DNA of 64,000 nucleotides. Source: Lactobacillus sp. GTDB taxonomy: Bacteria; Bacillota; Bacilli; Lactobacillales; Lactobacillaceae. The stretch is taken from positions 62,001-126,000 of the forward strand of contig JAKVKU010000002.1 of NCBI GenBank assembly GCA_022484695.1, in the 5' to 3' direction. Below are positions 42,792 through 52,245 of the stretch, piece by piece; within the stretch, counting starts at the first letter, position 1; every line of letters begins with the position of its first letter. The position numbers and the translations under genes were made by a program. The notes under the pieces were generated by a model that was given only the letters and a program-made list of their open reading frames with translations, was not told the origin of the DNA and ran no database searches.

Positions 42792-44243
42792 TTATTTTAA
42801 GGTAATCGTCACAACACTCTTCGCTGGTAACTTAAGCTGCAGCCCTGCCTGGCTCAAAGTCGCCCCAGTATATGCCGCTTCTTGGACAGCATCAGGATCT
42901 TCAAACGTATTATGGGCGTCCATGGCTTTTGCGGTGAGAATAGTTGCCGTTTGAATAGTTTGATAAGCTTGAATCCCGATGAAATCAAGTTGGTTAGCTG
43001 CATGGACATCATAGTTCACAACCGAAATCGTTAATGTACCGTCTTTTTGGGAAGCCGTATAAGAGACATTTTCTGGCACAGACCCAATGCCACTGACCAA
43101 TTCAGCGTCCATGTGTTTTTGATACATATCAAACACATAATAAGTCGGTGTCTTAATCATCTTGGAGCCATCGGTTAAAATCATGGCTTGCAAGACATTC
43201 ACCATCTGGGCAATATTGGTCATGTTGACCCGATCAGCATGTTTATGGAAAATATTCAGATTAATAGCGGCAACCATGGCATCACGAATGGTATTTTGTT
43301 GTTGAAGAAAACCCGGGTTGGTATTTTTAGTCACGTTGTACCAAGTGCCCCACTCATCGACGATTAAATTCACTTTATGATCTGGATCGTATTTATCCAT
43401 GATCGTCGAATGGCGCGTGATCAATTCGTCCATGTGTTTGGTTCGGGTCATTGTTGAATCCCACTGGGCTTCAGGAAAACCAGTTGCGTCGCCCTTATGT
43501 AAGCCCCATTGCCCCGTTGGCAGCGTGTAATAGTGCAAACTGATGCCATCTAGATATTCACCAGCGTACTTCATCAACGTATCTGTCCAATTGTAATCAT
43601 CTTCATTAGGGCCACAAGCTACCTTATAAATGGGATGATCTTTGTCATACTGAGGTAAAAAGGTTTGGTACTGGCGATAGACATCCGCATAATATTCCGG
43701 ACGCATATTACCGCCGCCACCCCAAGATTCATTACCAATACCGAAAAACTTCAGTGACCAGGGATCTTGCCGGCCGTTTTTCTGCCGTAACTTCGACATC
43801 GGGGATTCGCCGGCCATGGTCATATATTCCACCCACTCAGCCATCTCTTGCACGGTACCGCTACCAATATTGGCATTAATATAAGCATCTGCACCAAGTT
43901 GGTGTAATAATTCAAAATATTCATGGGTCCCAAAAGAGTTATCTTCTGTGACATCCCCCCAGTTAGTATTGACAATTTTCTTCCGCGTATCTTTAGGGCC
44001 GATGCCATCTTGCCAATGATACGTATCCGCAAATAAACCACCAGGCCATCTTAAAACAGGGACATGAATCGCTTTCAAGGCATTCACGACATCACTGCGC
44101 ATCCCATTAACGTTTGGCATATCTGAATCTTCACCAACGTACAGACTGCCATAAATACCATGGCCCAAGTGTTCGGAAAATTGGCCATAGATATATTTAC
44201 TGATTTTGGGACCACTTTTTTGAGTTAATAGTTCAATCGACAT
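42792..44243 (-). CDS. abfA: Glycoside hydrolase family 51 alpha-L-arabinofuranosidase
   Basis: 483 residues, normal for the short GH51 form. KYIYGQFSEHLGHGIYGSLY at the N-terminus, LRWPGGLFADTYHWQDGIGP, acid/base Glu in FFGIGNESWGGGG and nucleophile Glu in LIVDEWGTWY. Intracellular. It removes alpha-L-arabinofuranosyl residues from arabino-oligosaccharides. First gene of the arabinoside operon. ATG 44243 follows AAAGGTAGG. Confidence 0.93.
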   Translation of the reverse strand: MSIELLTQKSGPKISKYIYGQFSEHLGHGIYGSLYVGEDSDMPNVNGMRSDVVNALKAIHVPVLRWPGGLFADTYHWQDGIGPKDTRKKIVNTNWGDVTEDNSFGTHEYFELLHQLGADAYINANIGSGTVQEMAEWVEYMTMAGESPMSKLRQKNGRQDPWSLKFFGIGNESWGGGGNMRPEYYADVYRQYQTFLPQYDKDHPIYKVACGPNEDDYNWTDTLMKYAGEYLDGISLHYYTLPTGQWGLHKGDATGFPEAQWDSTMTRTKHMDELITRHSTIMDKYDPDHKVNLIVDEWGTWYNVTKNTNPGFLQQQNTIRDAMVAAINLNIFHKHADRVNMTNIAQMVNVLQAMILTDGSKMIKTPTYYVFDMYQKHMDAELVSGIGSVPENVSYTASQKDGTLTISVVNYDVHAANQLDFIGIQAYQTIQTATILTAKAMDAHNTFEDPDAVQEAAYTGATLSQAGLQLKLPAKSVVTITLK

Positions 44244-44337
44244 AAAATCCTACCTTTCATCGTTACCACAAGCACATAATATCATAAACATTATTATTAA
44301 AACGTCTAATTGCGTATTAGTAATATTTATAATGTTA

Positions 44338-44351
44338 ATATAGCGCTTCCA
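44338..44351 (-). promoter_or_regulatory. cre box upstream of the arabinoside operon
   Basis: Minus strand TGGAAGCGCTATAT, 12 of 14 to the CcpA consensus, 95 bases before the abfA start. The 349-base gap 44244-44592 otherwise holds only the divergent promoters; a TATACT box stands about 35 bases before the aldo/keto reductase gene. Confidence 0.5.
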
Positions 44352-44592
44352 AGCTTAAAAGTAAATAACATTTTTGATAAATAACAAATAAAATCAAATA
44401 GCATAGCACTAAATGCTATGTTACTTTGTCGTTTTTAAAATCTCCGCGAACCAATGTAATATAAATATTACTAAGATATCATTCGATTATCCTAACGGTC
44501 GATATTCACCAACTTCAGTCAGTGACTTACATGTCCCGACGCTGAAAATACGTTATACTTAACATATTCTTAGAAAGTGAGGGCTTATAAAT

Positions 44593-45573
44593 ATGAAATA
44601 TCGCACATTAGGTAAAACTGGCTTCAACATTAGTGAGGTTTCGCTAGGCACTTGGCAGTTAGGCTCCAAATGGGGCGATCCCTTTGATCCTAAAGATGCC
44701 CGGGAAACTTTAGAAGCGGCCTTTGCTGCTGGCGTTAATTTCTTTGATACCGCCGATATTTACCAAGATGGCCAAAGTGAACACGCCATTGGCGAATTCA
44801 TCAAAGATAAAGCCGACAAAGTCTTTGTTTCCACAAAAATCGGCCGCAAGCTCCCGACCCAAACGGCTGCCGGTTATACCGATGCTAATATTGAAAAATG
44901 GATCGATGCTTGTTTGCAAAATCAAGGGGTGGATAGTTTAGATAATGTCTTGTTACACAGCCCTGATTTTGAATCTTATTACACCCCCAGCATCTTTTTC
45001 AAACTAGATGCCCTACAAAAAGCCGGTAAAATCAAAAATTATGGCGTCAGCGTTGAAAAAGTGGAACAAGGCATCAAAGCCTTAGACTACAACATCGGTT
45101 CCGTAGAAATTATTTTCAACATGTTTCGCCTGCGCCCTAGCCGCCTATTTTTCAAATTAGCCCAAGCCCACAATGTGGGTATTTTAGCCCGGGTCCCACT
45201 GGCTTCTGGGTTATTAACGGGTAAATATACTTTGAATACAAAGTTTGGTGCCCAAGATCACCGGACCACCAACCGCCATGGGGAAGAATTCGACAAGGGC
45301 GAAACGTTCTCTGGGGTCGATTATGCCACGGGGATTAAAGCCGCTGATGAGCTAAAAGCTGAACTTGGGACAGATAACTTGGCGGCCGCTGCCCTCAGAT
45401 ATATTTTAATGTATGATGCCGTGACCAGTGTCATTCCCGGGGCCAGCAAGCCTGAACAGATCCAGCGCAACACCACAGCTGCGGACTTGCCCGCCTTTAC
45501 CAAAGCCCAAATGGCCGTGGTCGATCGGGTCTATAATGACTACATCAAAAATCCAGTTGAATATTTGTGGTAA
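44593..45573 (+). CDS. Aldo/keto reductase
   Basis: 326 residues, (beta/alpha)8 barrel. Catalytic tetrad positions are seen in NFFDTADIYQ (Asp, Tyr), VFVSTKIGRK (Lys) and VLLHSPDF (His). The NADP-binding C-terminal part has SVIPGASKPEQIQRN. It reduces aldehydes and ketones or oxidises sugars; substrate unknown. ATG follows GTGAGGG. It is divergent from the arabinoside operon, which might hint at a sugar substrate. Confidence 0.88.
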   Translation: MKYRTLGKTGFNISEVSLGTWQLGSKWGDPFDPKDARETLEAAFAAGVNFFDTADIYQDGQSEHAIGEFIKDKADKVFVSTKIGRKLPTQTAAGYTDANIEKWIDACLQNQGVDSLDNVLLHSPDFESYYTPSIFFKLDALQKAGKIKNYGVSVEKVEQGIKALDYNIGSVEIIFNMFRLRPSRLFFKLAQAHNVGILARVPLASGLLTGKYTLNTKFGAQDHRTTNRHGEEFDKGETFSGVDYATGIKAADELKAELGTDNLAAAALRYILMYDAVTSVIPGASKPEQIQRNTTAADLPAFTKAQMAVVDRVYNDYIKNPVEYLW

Positions 45574-45580
45574 AAAGTAT

Positions 45581-45609
45581 TTGACATTTAATTCTAATTA
45601 ATCTATCAT
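45581..45609 (+). promoter_or_regulatory. Promoter of the trpEG T-box leader
   Basis: A perfect TTGACA (45581-45586), 17 bases, TATCAT (45604-45609). Start near 45616. It begins 8 bases after the aldo/keto reductase stop. Confidence 0.75.
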
Positions 45610-45615
45610 ATCAGG

Positions 45616-45920
45616 TATCATAATTCGTCCTTAAACCGATGAAGTGGAGATCAAGGTTAACCTGCCCGCCAAGAGAGTCGCCGATGCTGAGAGTGCGATC
45701 GTCCGCAGTTAACTAAATGGACCACTGAGGGTTTTCCAAAAAGAGCTTGCTCGAGTCTGGAAAAACGTGATGGCATACGTCAGTTGTCTGAGGAGTGTTG
45801 GCTCCTTGTAAGGGTGATGTCTCAAGATACCTGGCACTAGTCGCCGTATCTGGACATCGAACTAAGGTGGCACCGCGGTTAATACCGTCCTTAACTTAAT
45901 TGTTTAAGGGCGGTTTTTTT
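45616..45920 (+). promoter_or_regulatory. Tryptophan T-box riboswitch with terminator
   Basis: The T-box core AAGGTGGCACCGCGG is at 45864-45878. The terminator ACCGTCCTTAA / TTTAAGGGCGGT (45884-45914) with T7 follows. Stem I is closed by AGTGG (about 45646) and CCACT (45722). The specifier loop carries TGG (45718-45720), the tryptophan codon. The T-box base after TGG is C, which pairs with the G discriminator of tRNA-Trp. Uncharged tRNA-Trp would switch on the following anthranilate synthase genes. Confidence 0.9.
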
Positions 45921-46028
45921 GTACTCAAATGTCACATAAAGAAGGTTAACCATGTCAACAATATTAGAACGATGGCACCCATTTTTAATTTTATAAGTGT
46001 TAAAACTCATAATTGAAAGGTGATCGTC

Positions 46029-47489
46029 ATGAAATCCACAACTCAAAAATTTACAGCAATGCCTGTCTTTATTAAATTTAAATATCCTAATTTTAATGGG
46101 GCCACCGTGGTCAATCAATTACGTCATAATGGCTTTGATGCCAATATGATCAAATTTAATGCCAAAGAACGGGCAACCGATTTTTATTATATTAGTCTCC
46201 ACGAGCGCTTTAACTTAACTTTAAAAGACCATCGCCTGACCAAGACCCGTGGTGCCCACACAGAGGTCTTACAGGCCACTTTAAAAGCAGTCATCGATCA
46301 AACCCTAGCCGCCAATACCAGCCCAGTCGTACCAGAATTGCCCCCCTTTATCGGCGGGTTCTTAGGTTATTTTGGCTATGATTACGCCCGTTATGCCAAC
46401 CCTGTCTTACCCCAACACCCCAAGGATCCCTATGCGCTAAACGACGCTGATCTGAGTTTTGTGGATCAAATCTTGACCTTTGACCACCATCAACAAACTG
46501 CTTATTTGATCCAACTGGTCTCAACTGAAACTTACAACACGCAAAAAGTCGGCATTATCCAGCAATTGGAACAATTAAAGACCCAATTGTTGACCATGCC
46601 GCAAATCCCAGCGCCAACCTTTAAACTCACCCAGCCCTTTCAGATGTATTTCGATCATGACAGTTTTGAAAAACGGGTGAATTTGGCTAAACAACATGTC
46701 TACGATGGGGATATTTTCCAATTGATCCTAGCAAACCAGCAACATGCCAAAATGGCCGGTAGTCTGCTGGGAATTGGCAAAGATTTCTTCAAGAAAAATC
46801 CCACCCCCTATCAATTCTATTACAAGCATGGGAACTATGAAGCCATTGGCGCCTCCCCAGAAACCCTCGTTACCAAGTTAGGGGACACCCTCTTCACCTA
46901 TCCCCTGGCCGGTACTCGGCGCCGGGGCCATACTGAAGCTGAAGAAGCCAAGTTTATGCATGAACTGCGCACCGACCCCAAAGAAATTTCCGAGCACAAT
47001 ATGTTGGTCGATTTGGGCCGCAATGATTTAGGCCGGGTCAGCGCCTTTGGAACTGTCAAGGTCACCCACCTGCGGGAATTATTGAAATTCGCCCAAGTCA
47101 TGCATATCGGTTCCACCATCGAAAGCCAAGTGGACCCCAGCAAATCCAGCATGGATATCGTCGCTGCGCTGATGCCTGCTGGTACTTTATCGGGGGCGCC
47201 AAAGATGAAAGCCATGAGCTTGATCAATGAATTAGAAGACCAAAAACGCGGTCTATATGGGGGTTGCTTAGGCTATCTCAGTACCACGGGTGATTTAGAT
47301 CTTTGTATCGGGATACGTTTAGCTTATCGTAAAGGCGACGACTTATTCGTGCACTCCGGGGCCGGTATCGTAGCCGATAGTGAGCCAGACAAAGAATATT
47401 TGGAATTTAACAACAAAGCCCGGGCCATCATGTTAGCCCTGGACCCGCAAACAACAGGAGGAAAAACCTATGTTAACAATCGTGGATAA
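46029..47489 (+). CDS. trpE: Anthranilate synthase component I
   Basis: 486 residues of the chorismate-binding family. Conserved YEAIGASPETLV, PLAGTRRRGHTEAEE, DLGRNDLGRVSAFGTV, ALMPAGTLSGAPKMKAM and VHSGAGIVADSEPDKE. It converts chorismate plus glutamine-derived ammonia to anthranilate together with TrpG. The Trp T-box decides for TrpE over PabB. ATG 46029 is chosen after GAAAGGTG. The end overlaps trpG by 20 bases. Confidence 0.88.
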   Translation: MKSTTQKFTAMPVFIKFKYPNFNGATVVNQLRHNGFDANMIKFNAKERATDFYYISLHERFNLTLKDHRLTKTRGAHTEVLQATLKAVIDQTLAANTSPVVPELPPFIGGFLGYFGYDYARYANPVLPQHPKDPYALNDADLSFVDQILTFDHHQQTAYLIQLVSTETYNTQKVGIIQQLEQLKTQLLTMPQIPAPTFKLTQPFQMYFDHDSFEKRVNLAKQHVYDGDIFQLILANQQHAKMAGSLLGIGKDFFKKNPTPYQFYYKHGNYEAIGASPETLVTKLGDTLFTYPLAGTRRRGHTEAEEAKFMHELRTDPKEISEHNMLVDLGRNDLGRVSAFGTVKVTHLRELLKFAQVMHIGSTIESQVDPSKSSMDIVAALMPAGTLSGAPKMKAMSLINELEDQKRGLYGGCLGYLSTTGDLDLCIGIRLAYRKGDDLFVHSGAGIVADSEPDKEYLEFNNKARAIMLALDPQTTGGKTYVNNRG

Positions 47490-48066
47490 CTATGATAGCT
47501 TCACTTATAATCTATACCAACTAGTGGGTCAATTAACGACTGAGGAAATTCAAGTCATCAAAAACGATGAACTCAGTGTTCAGGGCTTAAAAGATCTGCA
47601 TCCCGATCGCCTGTTGTTTTCCCCGGGCCCTGGCAATCCCGATGAGGCTGGCAATATGTTAGCCTACTTGGATGCTTTTATCGGCCAAATCCCAATCTTA
47701 GGGGTTTGTTTAGGCCATCAAGCCATCGGCGAAGTCTATGGCGGCCAGGTGGTCCACAGTCCTAAATTGATGCACGGCAAAGCCAGTACCATTTATCAAG
47801 TAGCCCCAAGTCCCCTATTTGACGCCTGCCCAGCAACCTTTGCCGGGGCCCGCTACCATTCCTTGACCCTGGCCAATTTACCAGATGAACTAACGGTGAC
47901 AGCTACCACCCAAAGTGGGGAGATCATGGCCGTGGCTGATGCCAAACGCCAAGTCTACGGGGTCCAATTTCATCCGGAATCTATCTTAACCACCGCCAGT
48001 GTGGGCAGTCAATTGATTCAGAACTTCGTTAAACTGCCAAAACCTACTGCCTTATCCTTAGCTTAA
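47470..48066 (+). CDS. trpG: Anthranilate synthase component II (glutamine amidotransferase)
   Basis: 198 residues, class I amidotransferase. Cys nucleophile in GVCLGHQAIGE (about residue 80), His and Glu in VYGVQFHPESIL. It supplies ammonia to TrpE. ATG follows ACAGGAGG. A strong terminator follows, and no other trp gene is present. Confidence 0.9.
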   Translation: MLTIVDNYDSFTYNLYQLVGQLTTEEIQVIKNDELSVQGLKDLHPDRLLFSPGPGNPDEAGNMLAYLDAFIGQIPILGVCLGHQAIGEVYGGQVVHSPKLMHGKASTIYQVAPSPLFDACPATFAGARYHSLTLANLPDELTVTATTQSGEIMAVADAKRQVYGVQFHPESILTTASVGSQLIQNFVKLPKPTALSLA

Positions 48067-48074
48067 ATCAACGC

Positions 48075-48117
48075 AAAGAACCGACGTCAGGCAATAACTA
48101 GGACGTCGGTTCTTTTT
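48075..48117 (+). terminator. Terminator of trpEG
   Basis: AAAGAACCGACGTC / GACGTCGGTTCTTT (48075-48088, 48102-48115), perfect 14 pairs, then T. Confidence 0.92.
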
Positions 48118-48150
48118 AACGGCTATACTTTTCGTCTGTCAGCGCAATTG

Positions 48151-49100
48151 CTAGGCTTGCCCAGGTTCTCCAAAAACAGGAAAACCTGCACTGTTCCAAG
48201 AAAACGATTGGGCATAAGCATGGCGGTCCGGATTACCTAAGAAGCCGCCTTTAAGATGGGCATTATCATAAGGCCGTGCATGGTAAATCAAGATATCCTC
48301 ACGGCCATCTGGACTGGTGGTAAAACTATTATGTCCAGGGCCATACAATCATAGCGCTTACTAGAAACAAATACTGGTGCTTCTTGTTTGTGCCAGGAAT
48401 AAGCATTTAATAAATCACTAGTGCCATCCGCCCATAATAACCCCATGGCATAATGCTCATCCGTGGCATTCGCGGAGTAAGTCAAAAACACTTTGTCGCC
48501 GTGTTCAATCACGGCGGGGCCTTCATTGACTGGATAAATCGATTTTTCCCAAGTAAACTCAGGCATGGACAACATAATTGGGGCGGTGGCTAAGGTCCAA
48601 GGATTAGCTAGGCGGGCAATATAAAGATCGGAACTGGTGCGTGTTGCCGGCGTCAATTGTGCCCAAACATAATACCACTGTTGCCGATGTTCAAAAACCG
48701 TGGCATCTAAACTAAAACTATCCTGAGGTGTTTGCACTTGCCCCATCTCAGTCCACTGCTGATTCATGGGGTCGGCGTTTTCATTGCGTAATACAAACAT
48801 ACGGTGATGGTGCTGGGCATTACGTTGCGTAGCATCATCAGCGGCCGCAAAATAAATATACCAGGCCCCGGCAATATAATGGATCTCCGGCGCCCAGATC
48901 AGTTGACTCATAACGCCCTTGTCATGGGCATGCCAAACACTCAGGCATTGTCCATCCTGTAAACCGGCTAATGTCTTGGCACGCCGAATCTCAATTTCCT
49001 GATAGCCCGGGACAGATCCCGTAAAGTAATAGTAGCCATCTGTGTGATGATAAACAAAAGGATCAGCGCGTTGCGTGACCAATGGTTGTTTTTTAGTCAT
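48151..49100 (-). pseudogene. Frameshifted glycoside hydrolase family 43 gene
   Basis: Two frames together make one GH43 five-blade propeller protein of about 315 residues. The first part (start ATG 49100, QRADPFVYHHTDGYYYFTGS with the base Asp, LIWAPEIHYIAGAWYIYF, and the acid Glu in YPVNEGPAVIEH) runs to about 48350. There the frame shifts by one base within CGCTATGATTGTATGG, and the remainder (YGPGHNSFTTSPDG, LIYHARPYDN) continues to the stop at 48151. Either the enzyme (alpha-L-arabinofuranosidase or beta-xylosidase type) is inactivated or this is a sequence error. The lost tail includes the conserved YGPGHNS block. Confidence 0.85.
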
Positions 49101-49198
49101 GATAGTACCCCCCGTTTCAGCATGTAACCTAATTCAATGGGCAGGCTTAAGCTGTGCTAAGCCTCAGCTAGCAAATGAATGCAGTTGTTTTCCCATGA

Positions 49199-49227
49199 AT
49201 TATAACGAATTCATTAAGTTACGACAA
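49199..49227 (-). promoter_or_regulatory. Promoter of the GH43 gene
   Basis: Minus strand TTGTCG (49227-49222), 17 bases, TATAAT (49204-49199). The rest of the 403-base gap 49101-49503 is AT-rich and, apart from the terminator at 49443-49477, shows nothing I can assign. Confidence 0.55.
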
Positions 49228-49442
49228 GTCAGCCATTAGCCTAATTATCATAAATTTTCAAATAAGCAGATTGAGTATACGTGTATCCCTTTATTTATCA
49301 GTGTGTTTAGCAAATGTATCCCAATAATTATTATTTTCAAACTCTCAGCATAGCAATAAATAAATTAATTTTTATATTACTATCAGAGAATATAATATCT
49401 AAGACGAGCCGATCAATTAATATATATCGCAATTAACCTAAT

Positions 49443-49477
49443 AAAAAGGCCTAATTCCAGTCAGCGGAATTAGGCCT
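49443..49477 (-). terminator. Terminator of the zinc-ribbon/GDSL operon
   Basis: Minus strand AAGGCCTAATTCC / GGAATTAGGCCTT with a 7-base loop, then TTTATT. Confidence 0.88.
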
Positions 49478-49503
49478 TAAATTTTGTCACGCTATCTATT
49501 GGG

Positions 49504-50910
49504 TCAATCTTCGTGATGGTCGTCAATCTTCTTAGAAATCTTAAAGCTATCAACTTTAAAATCCCCGTCTGATTTTTTGACATTCCCAGTATATTGATAT
49601 TCCTGGACATGGGAACCATCAATGTGAGCATTATCGAATCTAAACTTCACGTTAAAAATAACCAGCGCATTGTTGCGTTCAATGGGATAAACATGTTTAA
49701 AATCCGTGGTGATCATCACCGAATTAATATTTTTATCATCTCGATAACTCTTGCCCATGGCCAATAACGCCGCACAATCCTTATTATCACTGCCACCGAT
49801 AAAATTCTTAATGATACTCTCACGAGCGTAACTGGAATCAAAATCACTTAAGGTATTCAAATTCCCAAAAATACTCGTAATCAAACTGTCCGCTGCCCCA
49901 TGGCTGATCACCCCAGGATAAGCCACGGCAAGTTCGGCCCCATCGGATAAGTCACTGACTTTTTGGGATCGGGATTGTACTTTTTGGCCATTGGCGGTGA
50001 AAACTTGGTAGTACTCGGCACTATTGGTCACCGGATATTTTGAAATAGTCAGCTGACCATCATCAGCAATACTGCCAGCCTTATGACCACCCACATAGAC
50101 TTCCGCCCCAGGATAACCTAGCGCGGTAAAAGAAACCGTCTTAAAGGACAAATCAATCGGCTGGGTATCCTCTGTGGTCAAGGTATAGTTGCCAGAAGCC
50201 TGGACATTTTGGCCACTAATTTGTGCGGTGGCTTTAATGGTATATTCACCAGGTATCAATGGCCCCACGGTTTGATCTTCGGTGCCAGCCTTAAACCCGG
50301 CAATTGGTGAGCCATTGGCCGTCACGGTCGTATTGGCGGTATTAGTGGTGATTTTTGGATGTACCCCAGTGACCTGGAGCCCATATTTAGGGAAAATCAA
50401 GAAATGGCGGCCAATCTTGGTAAAATTCAAGGTGGTACTATTATCAAGGCCGGGATTGTTGGTCAGCGCCACTGTTTGTAAATGATCCAGCTCAGCTAAA
50501 TGGTCTTGGTAATAGGTTATTAAAGGTTTGACCGTGGTGGCGGTCACTTTTAAGTTGGGATCAGTGGTCCCCACATATTGACTCACCGTGCCACTATCCC
50601 CAGCGCGGACAGCTTTGATCAAGCGCGCCGCTTGATTCGTGGGACTGTAATAATTACTGCCCCAGACATAACCGCCGATCAACACCACAATGCCGACAAT
50701 GATCGCCCCTAAGATAACTTTTTGGCGTTTAGACCAGGGCTTTTTGGGGGACACTGCCGCCGGATTGGGCCGGGGGACCGGTGCTGGGTGCGGACTAGCA
50801 GGTTTTGAGGTGGCTTGAAAACTGGCTAAATCATAACCACAATAAGGACAAAACTTATCGTTGGCAGAGACTGGTTTCCCGCAATTGGGGCAAAAAATTT
50901 GATCAGTCAT
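49504..50910 (-). CDS. Zinc-ribbon membrane protein with TcaA-like extracellular domains
   Basis: 468 residues. The N-terminal zinc ribbon (FCPNCGKPVSANDKFCPYCG, residues 6-25) is cytoplasmic. A proline-rich linker follows, then one transmembrane helix (about 66-86), then a large outside part with two to three repeated beta domains resembling TcaA (PEGA-like PGAEVYVGGHKAG at about 265). The C-terminal NTF2-like part is at about 330-460. TcaA of staphylococci affects the cell envelope and glycopeptide response. Function here is inferred as envelope-related. ATG 50910; 12 bases after the next gene upstream. Confidence 0.75.
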   Translation of the reverse strand: MTDQIFCPNCGKPVSANDKFCPYCGYDLASFQATSKPASPHPAPVPRPNPAAVSPKKPWSKRQKVILGAIIVGIVVLIGGYVWGSNYYSPTNQAARLIKAVRAGDSGTVSQYVGTTDPNLKVTATTVKPLITYYQDHLAELDHLQTVALTNNPGLDNSTTLNFTKIGRHFLIFPKYGLQVTGVHPKITTNTANTTVTANGSPIAGFKAGTEDQTVGPLIPGEYTIKATAQISGQNVQASGNYTLTTEDTQPIDLSFKTVSFTALGYPGAEVYVGGHKAGSIADDGQLTISKYPVTNSAEYYQVFTANGQKVQSRSQKVSDLSDGAELAVAYPGVISHGAADSLITSIFGNLNTLSDFDSSYARESIIKNFIGGSDNKDCAALLAMGKSYRDDKNINSVMITTDFKHVYPIERNNALVIFNVKFRFDNAHIDGSHVQEYQYTGNVKKSDGDFKVDSFKISKKIDDHHED

Positions 50911-50922
50911 CTAAAATTCCCC

Positions 50923-52218
50923 CTAGTCTGCTGGCGTCCAGCGAATCTTCAAGTGGGTCTCAATTAGATCTCCATCGTCAAAGGCAAAGGGCTCAGTGAC
51001 ACTGGTTTGGCCATCACTTGAAAATTGCACGTTCAAGATATCCCCATCCCGATACACCACCCGATAAGTCCCGTTGCTGGTTTGACCATTGGAAATACTG
51101 CTGTAAGTCCCATCCCCATTAAATTGGAAACTTTGGGCACCAGAATGCCAAGCCCCCACTAAACCGTCCGTACTATCATTGCTGTTACGCAAAGACGGAT
51201 CACTGGGATAATCAAACCCCGTGTGATTGGTGCTATTGTTATCTGAATTGCGTCTTAACTGGGCTTGGGCACTACTAGCGGCGGCTTGACTTTCGGCGGC
51301 AGCCGCATCAGCTTTAGACTGGGCGGCGGCTTTTTCAGCGTCACTTTCTTTATCCGTTTTCGCTAATAAGTCGTCTAACGCATCTTTTTTAGACTTCGTG
51401 GTCTTGGTTTTAACCGATAAATCAGCATTAGCAGAACTACTGGCCAACAAATTCACGGTCATAGACTTATTGGTGGCACTATCCCCATTTTTACCATCCA
51501 CCCGCAAGGTATAGCTGCCGGGCAATTGGGCTTCAAGACTATAAGGATTACTGCCCTTGCTGGCCACATCTTGGCCATTGAGCTTGAAAGCCGGGTTGGT
51601 CAAATTCGTTTTCACCTGAATCGTGGCCGTTTTTAACATCACTTGGTATTTGGGAAATACCACAAAATAATGCCCAGTTTGGACCACTTTGACCAGATCA
51701 CTTTTAGACGTGCCTTCTACTAAGGCCCGCATGGCTTGTTGGGTACCTGCTTTGGCCTTGTAGAGATTCACTAAGGGTGCCAAGCGCTGGCTTAAAATCG
51801 GCTGTTGCTGAGCGTCCACCGTGGCTTTGGCGACTTCATCGGGCACACTGCTGGTCACTTGGTCAGCCAGCCTAGCGGTCTGATGGCCCTTGGAGTAATA
51901 CCAGGAGCCCCCAATGAAGGCCAAGAGTAACAGCGCCACGATGATCCCGCCGCTGACCAACAGCCAGAAACGCTTTTTACCCGGTTGCTTGGGCGGGGTT
52001 GCCCGGGGCGCTTGGGGCTTATCCTGGTTGTTCTGAGCCGTTGATGCCATTGGTTCAGGTTGTTGGTGACTGGCTGGTTGCCCGGTTGGTTCACCAGATG
52101 TTGGCGCCGTTGACTTGGCCAGTCGGGCCGGTCGCAGGTCAAAACCACATTCCGGACAAAATATATCTTCAGGTTTTATCTTAGCCCCACAATTTGGACA
52201 AAATTTCAATTCATTCAT
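50923..52218 (-). CDS. Zinc-ribbon membrane protein with TcaA-like domain and C-terminal lipocalin-like domain
   Basis: 431 residues; ATG 52218 after GGGAG. Zinc ribbon FCPNCGAKIKPEDIFCPECG (residues 6-25), linker, one transmembrane helix (about 87-108), TcaA-like beta region to about 265, an Ala-, Lys- and Gln-rich stretch likely to be coiled coil (about 285-325), and a C-terminal beta domain (GLVGAWHSGAQSFQFNGDGT). Paralogue of the next gene in its first 250 residues, so the pair arose by duplication and diverged at the C-terminus. Function unknown. Confidence 0.72.
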   Translation of the reverse strand: MNELKFCPNCGAKIKPEDIFCPECGFDLRPARLAKSTAPTSGEPTGQPASHQQPEPMASTAQNNQDKPQAPRATPPKQPGKKRFWLLVSGGIIVALLLLAFIGGSWYYSKGHQTARLADQVTSSVPDEVAKATVDAQQQPILSQRLAPLVNLYKAKAGTQQAMRALVEGTSKSDLVKVVQTGHYFVVFPKYQVMLKTATIQVKTNLTNPAFKLNGQDVASKGSNPYSLEAQLPGSYTLRVDGKNGDSATNKSMTVNLLASSSANADLSVKTKTTKSKKDALDDLLAKTDKESDAEKAAAQSKADAAAAESQAAASSAQAQLRRNSDNNSTNHTGFDYPSDPSLRNSNDSTDGLVGAWHSGAQSFQFNGDGTYSSISNGQTSNGTYRVVYRDGDILNVQFSSDGQTSVTEPFAFDDGDLIETHLKIRWTPAD

Positions 52219-52245
52219 ATGTATCCCACTCCCAATTTTCAATCG

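Noticed and set aside
45891-46118. 75-codon minus-strand frame across the T-box terminator
   Set aside because: It overlaps the terminator hairpin and the trpE start; the T-box and trpE explain the region.
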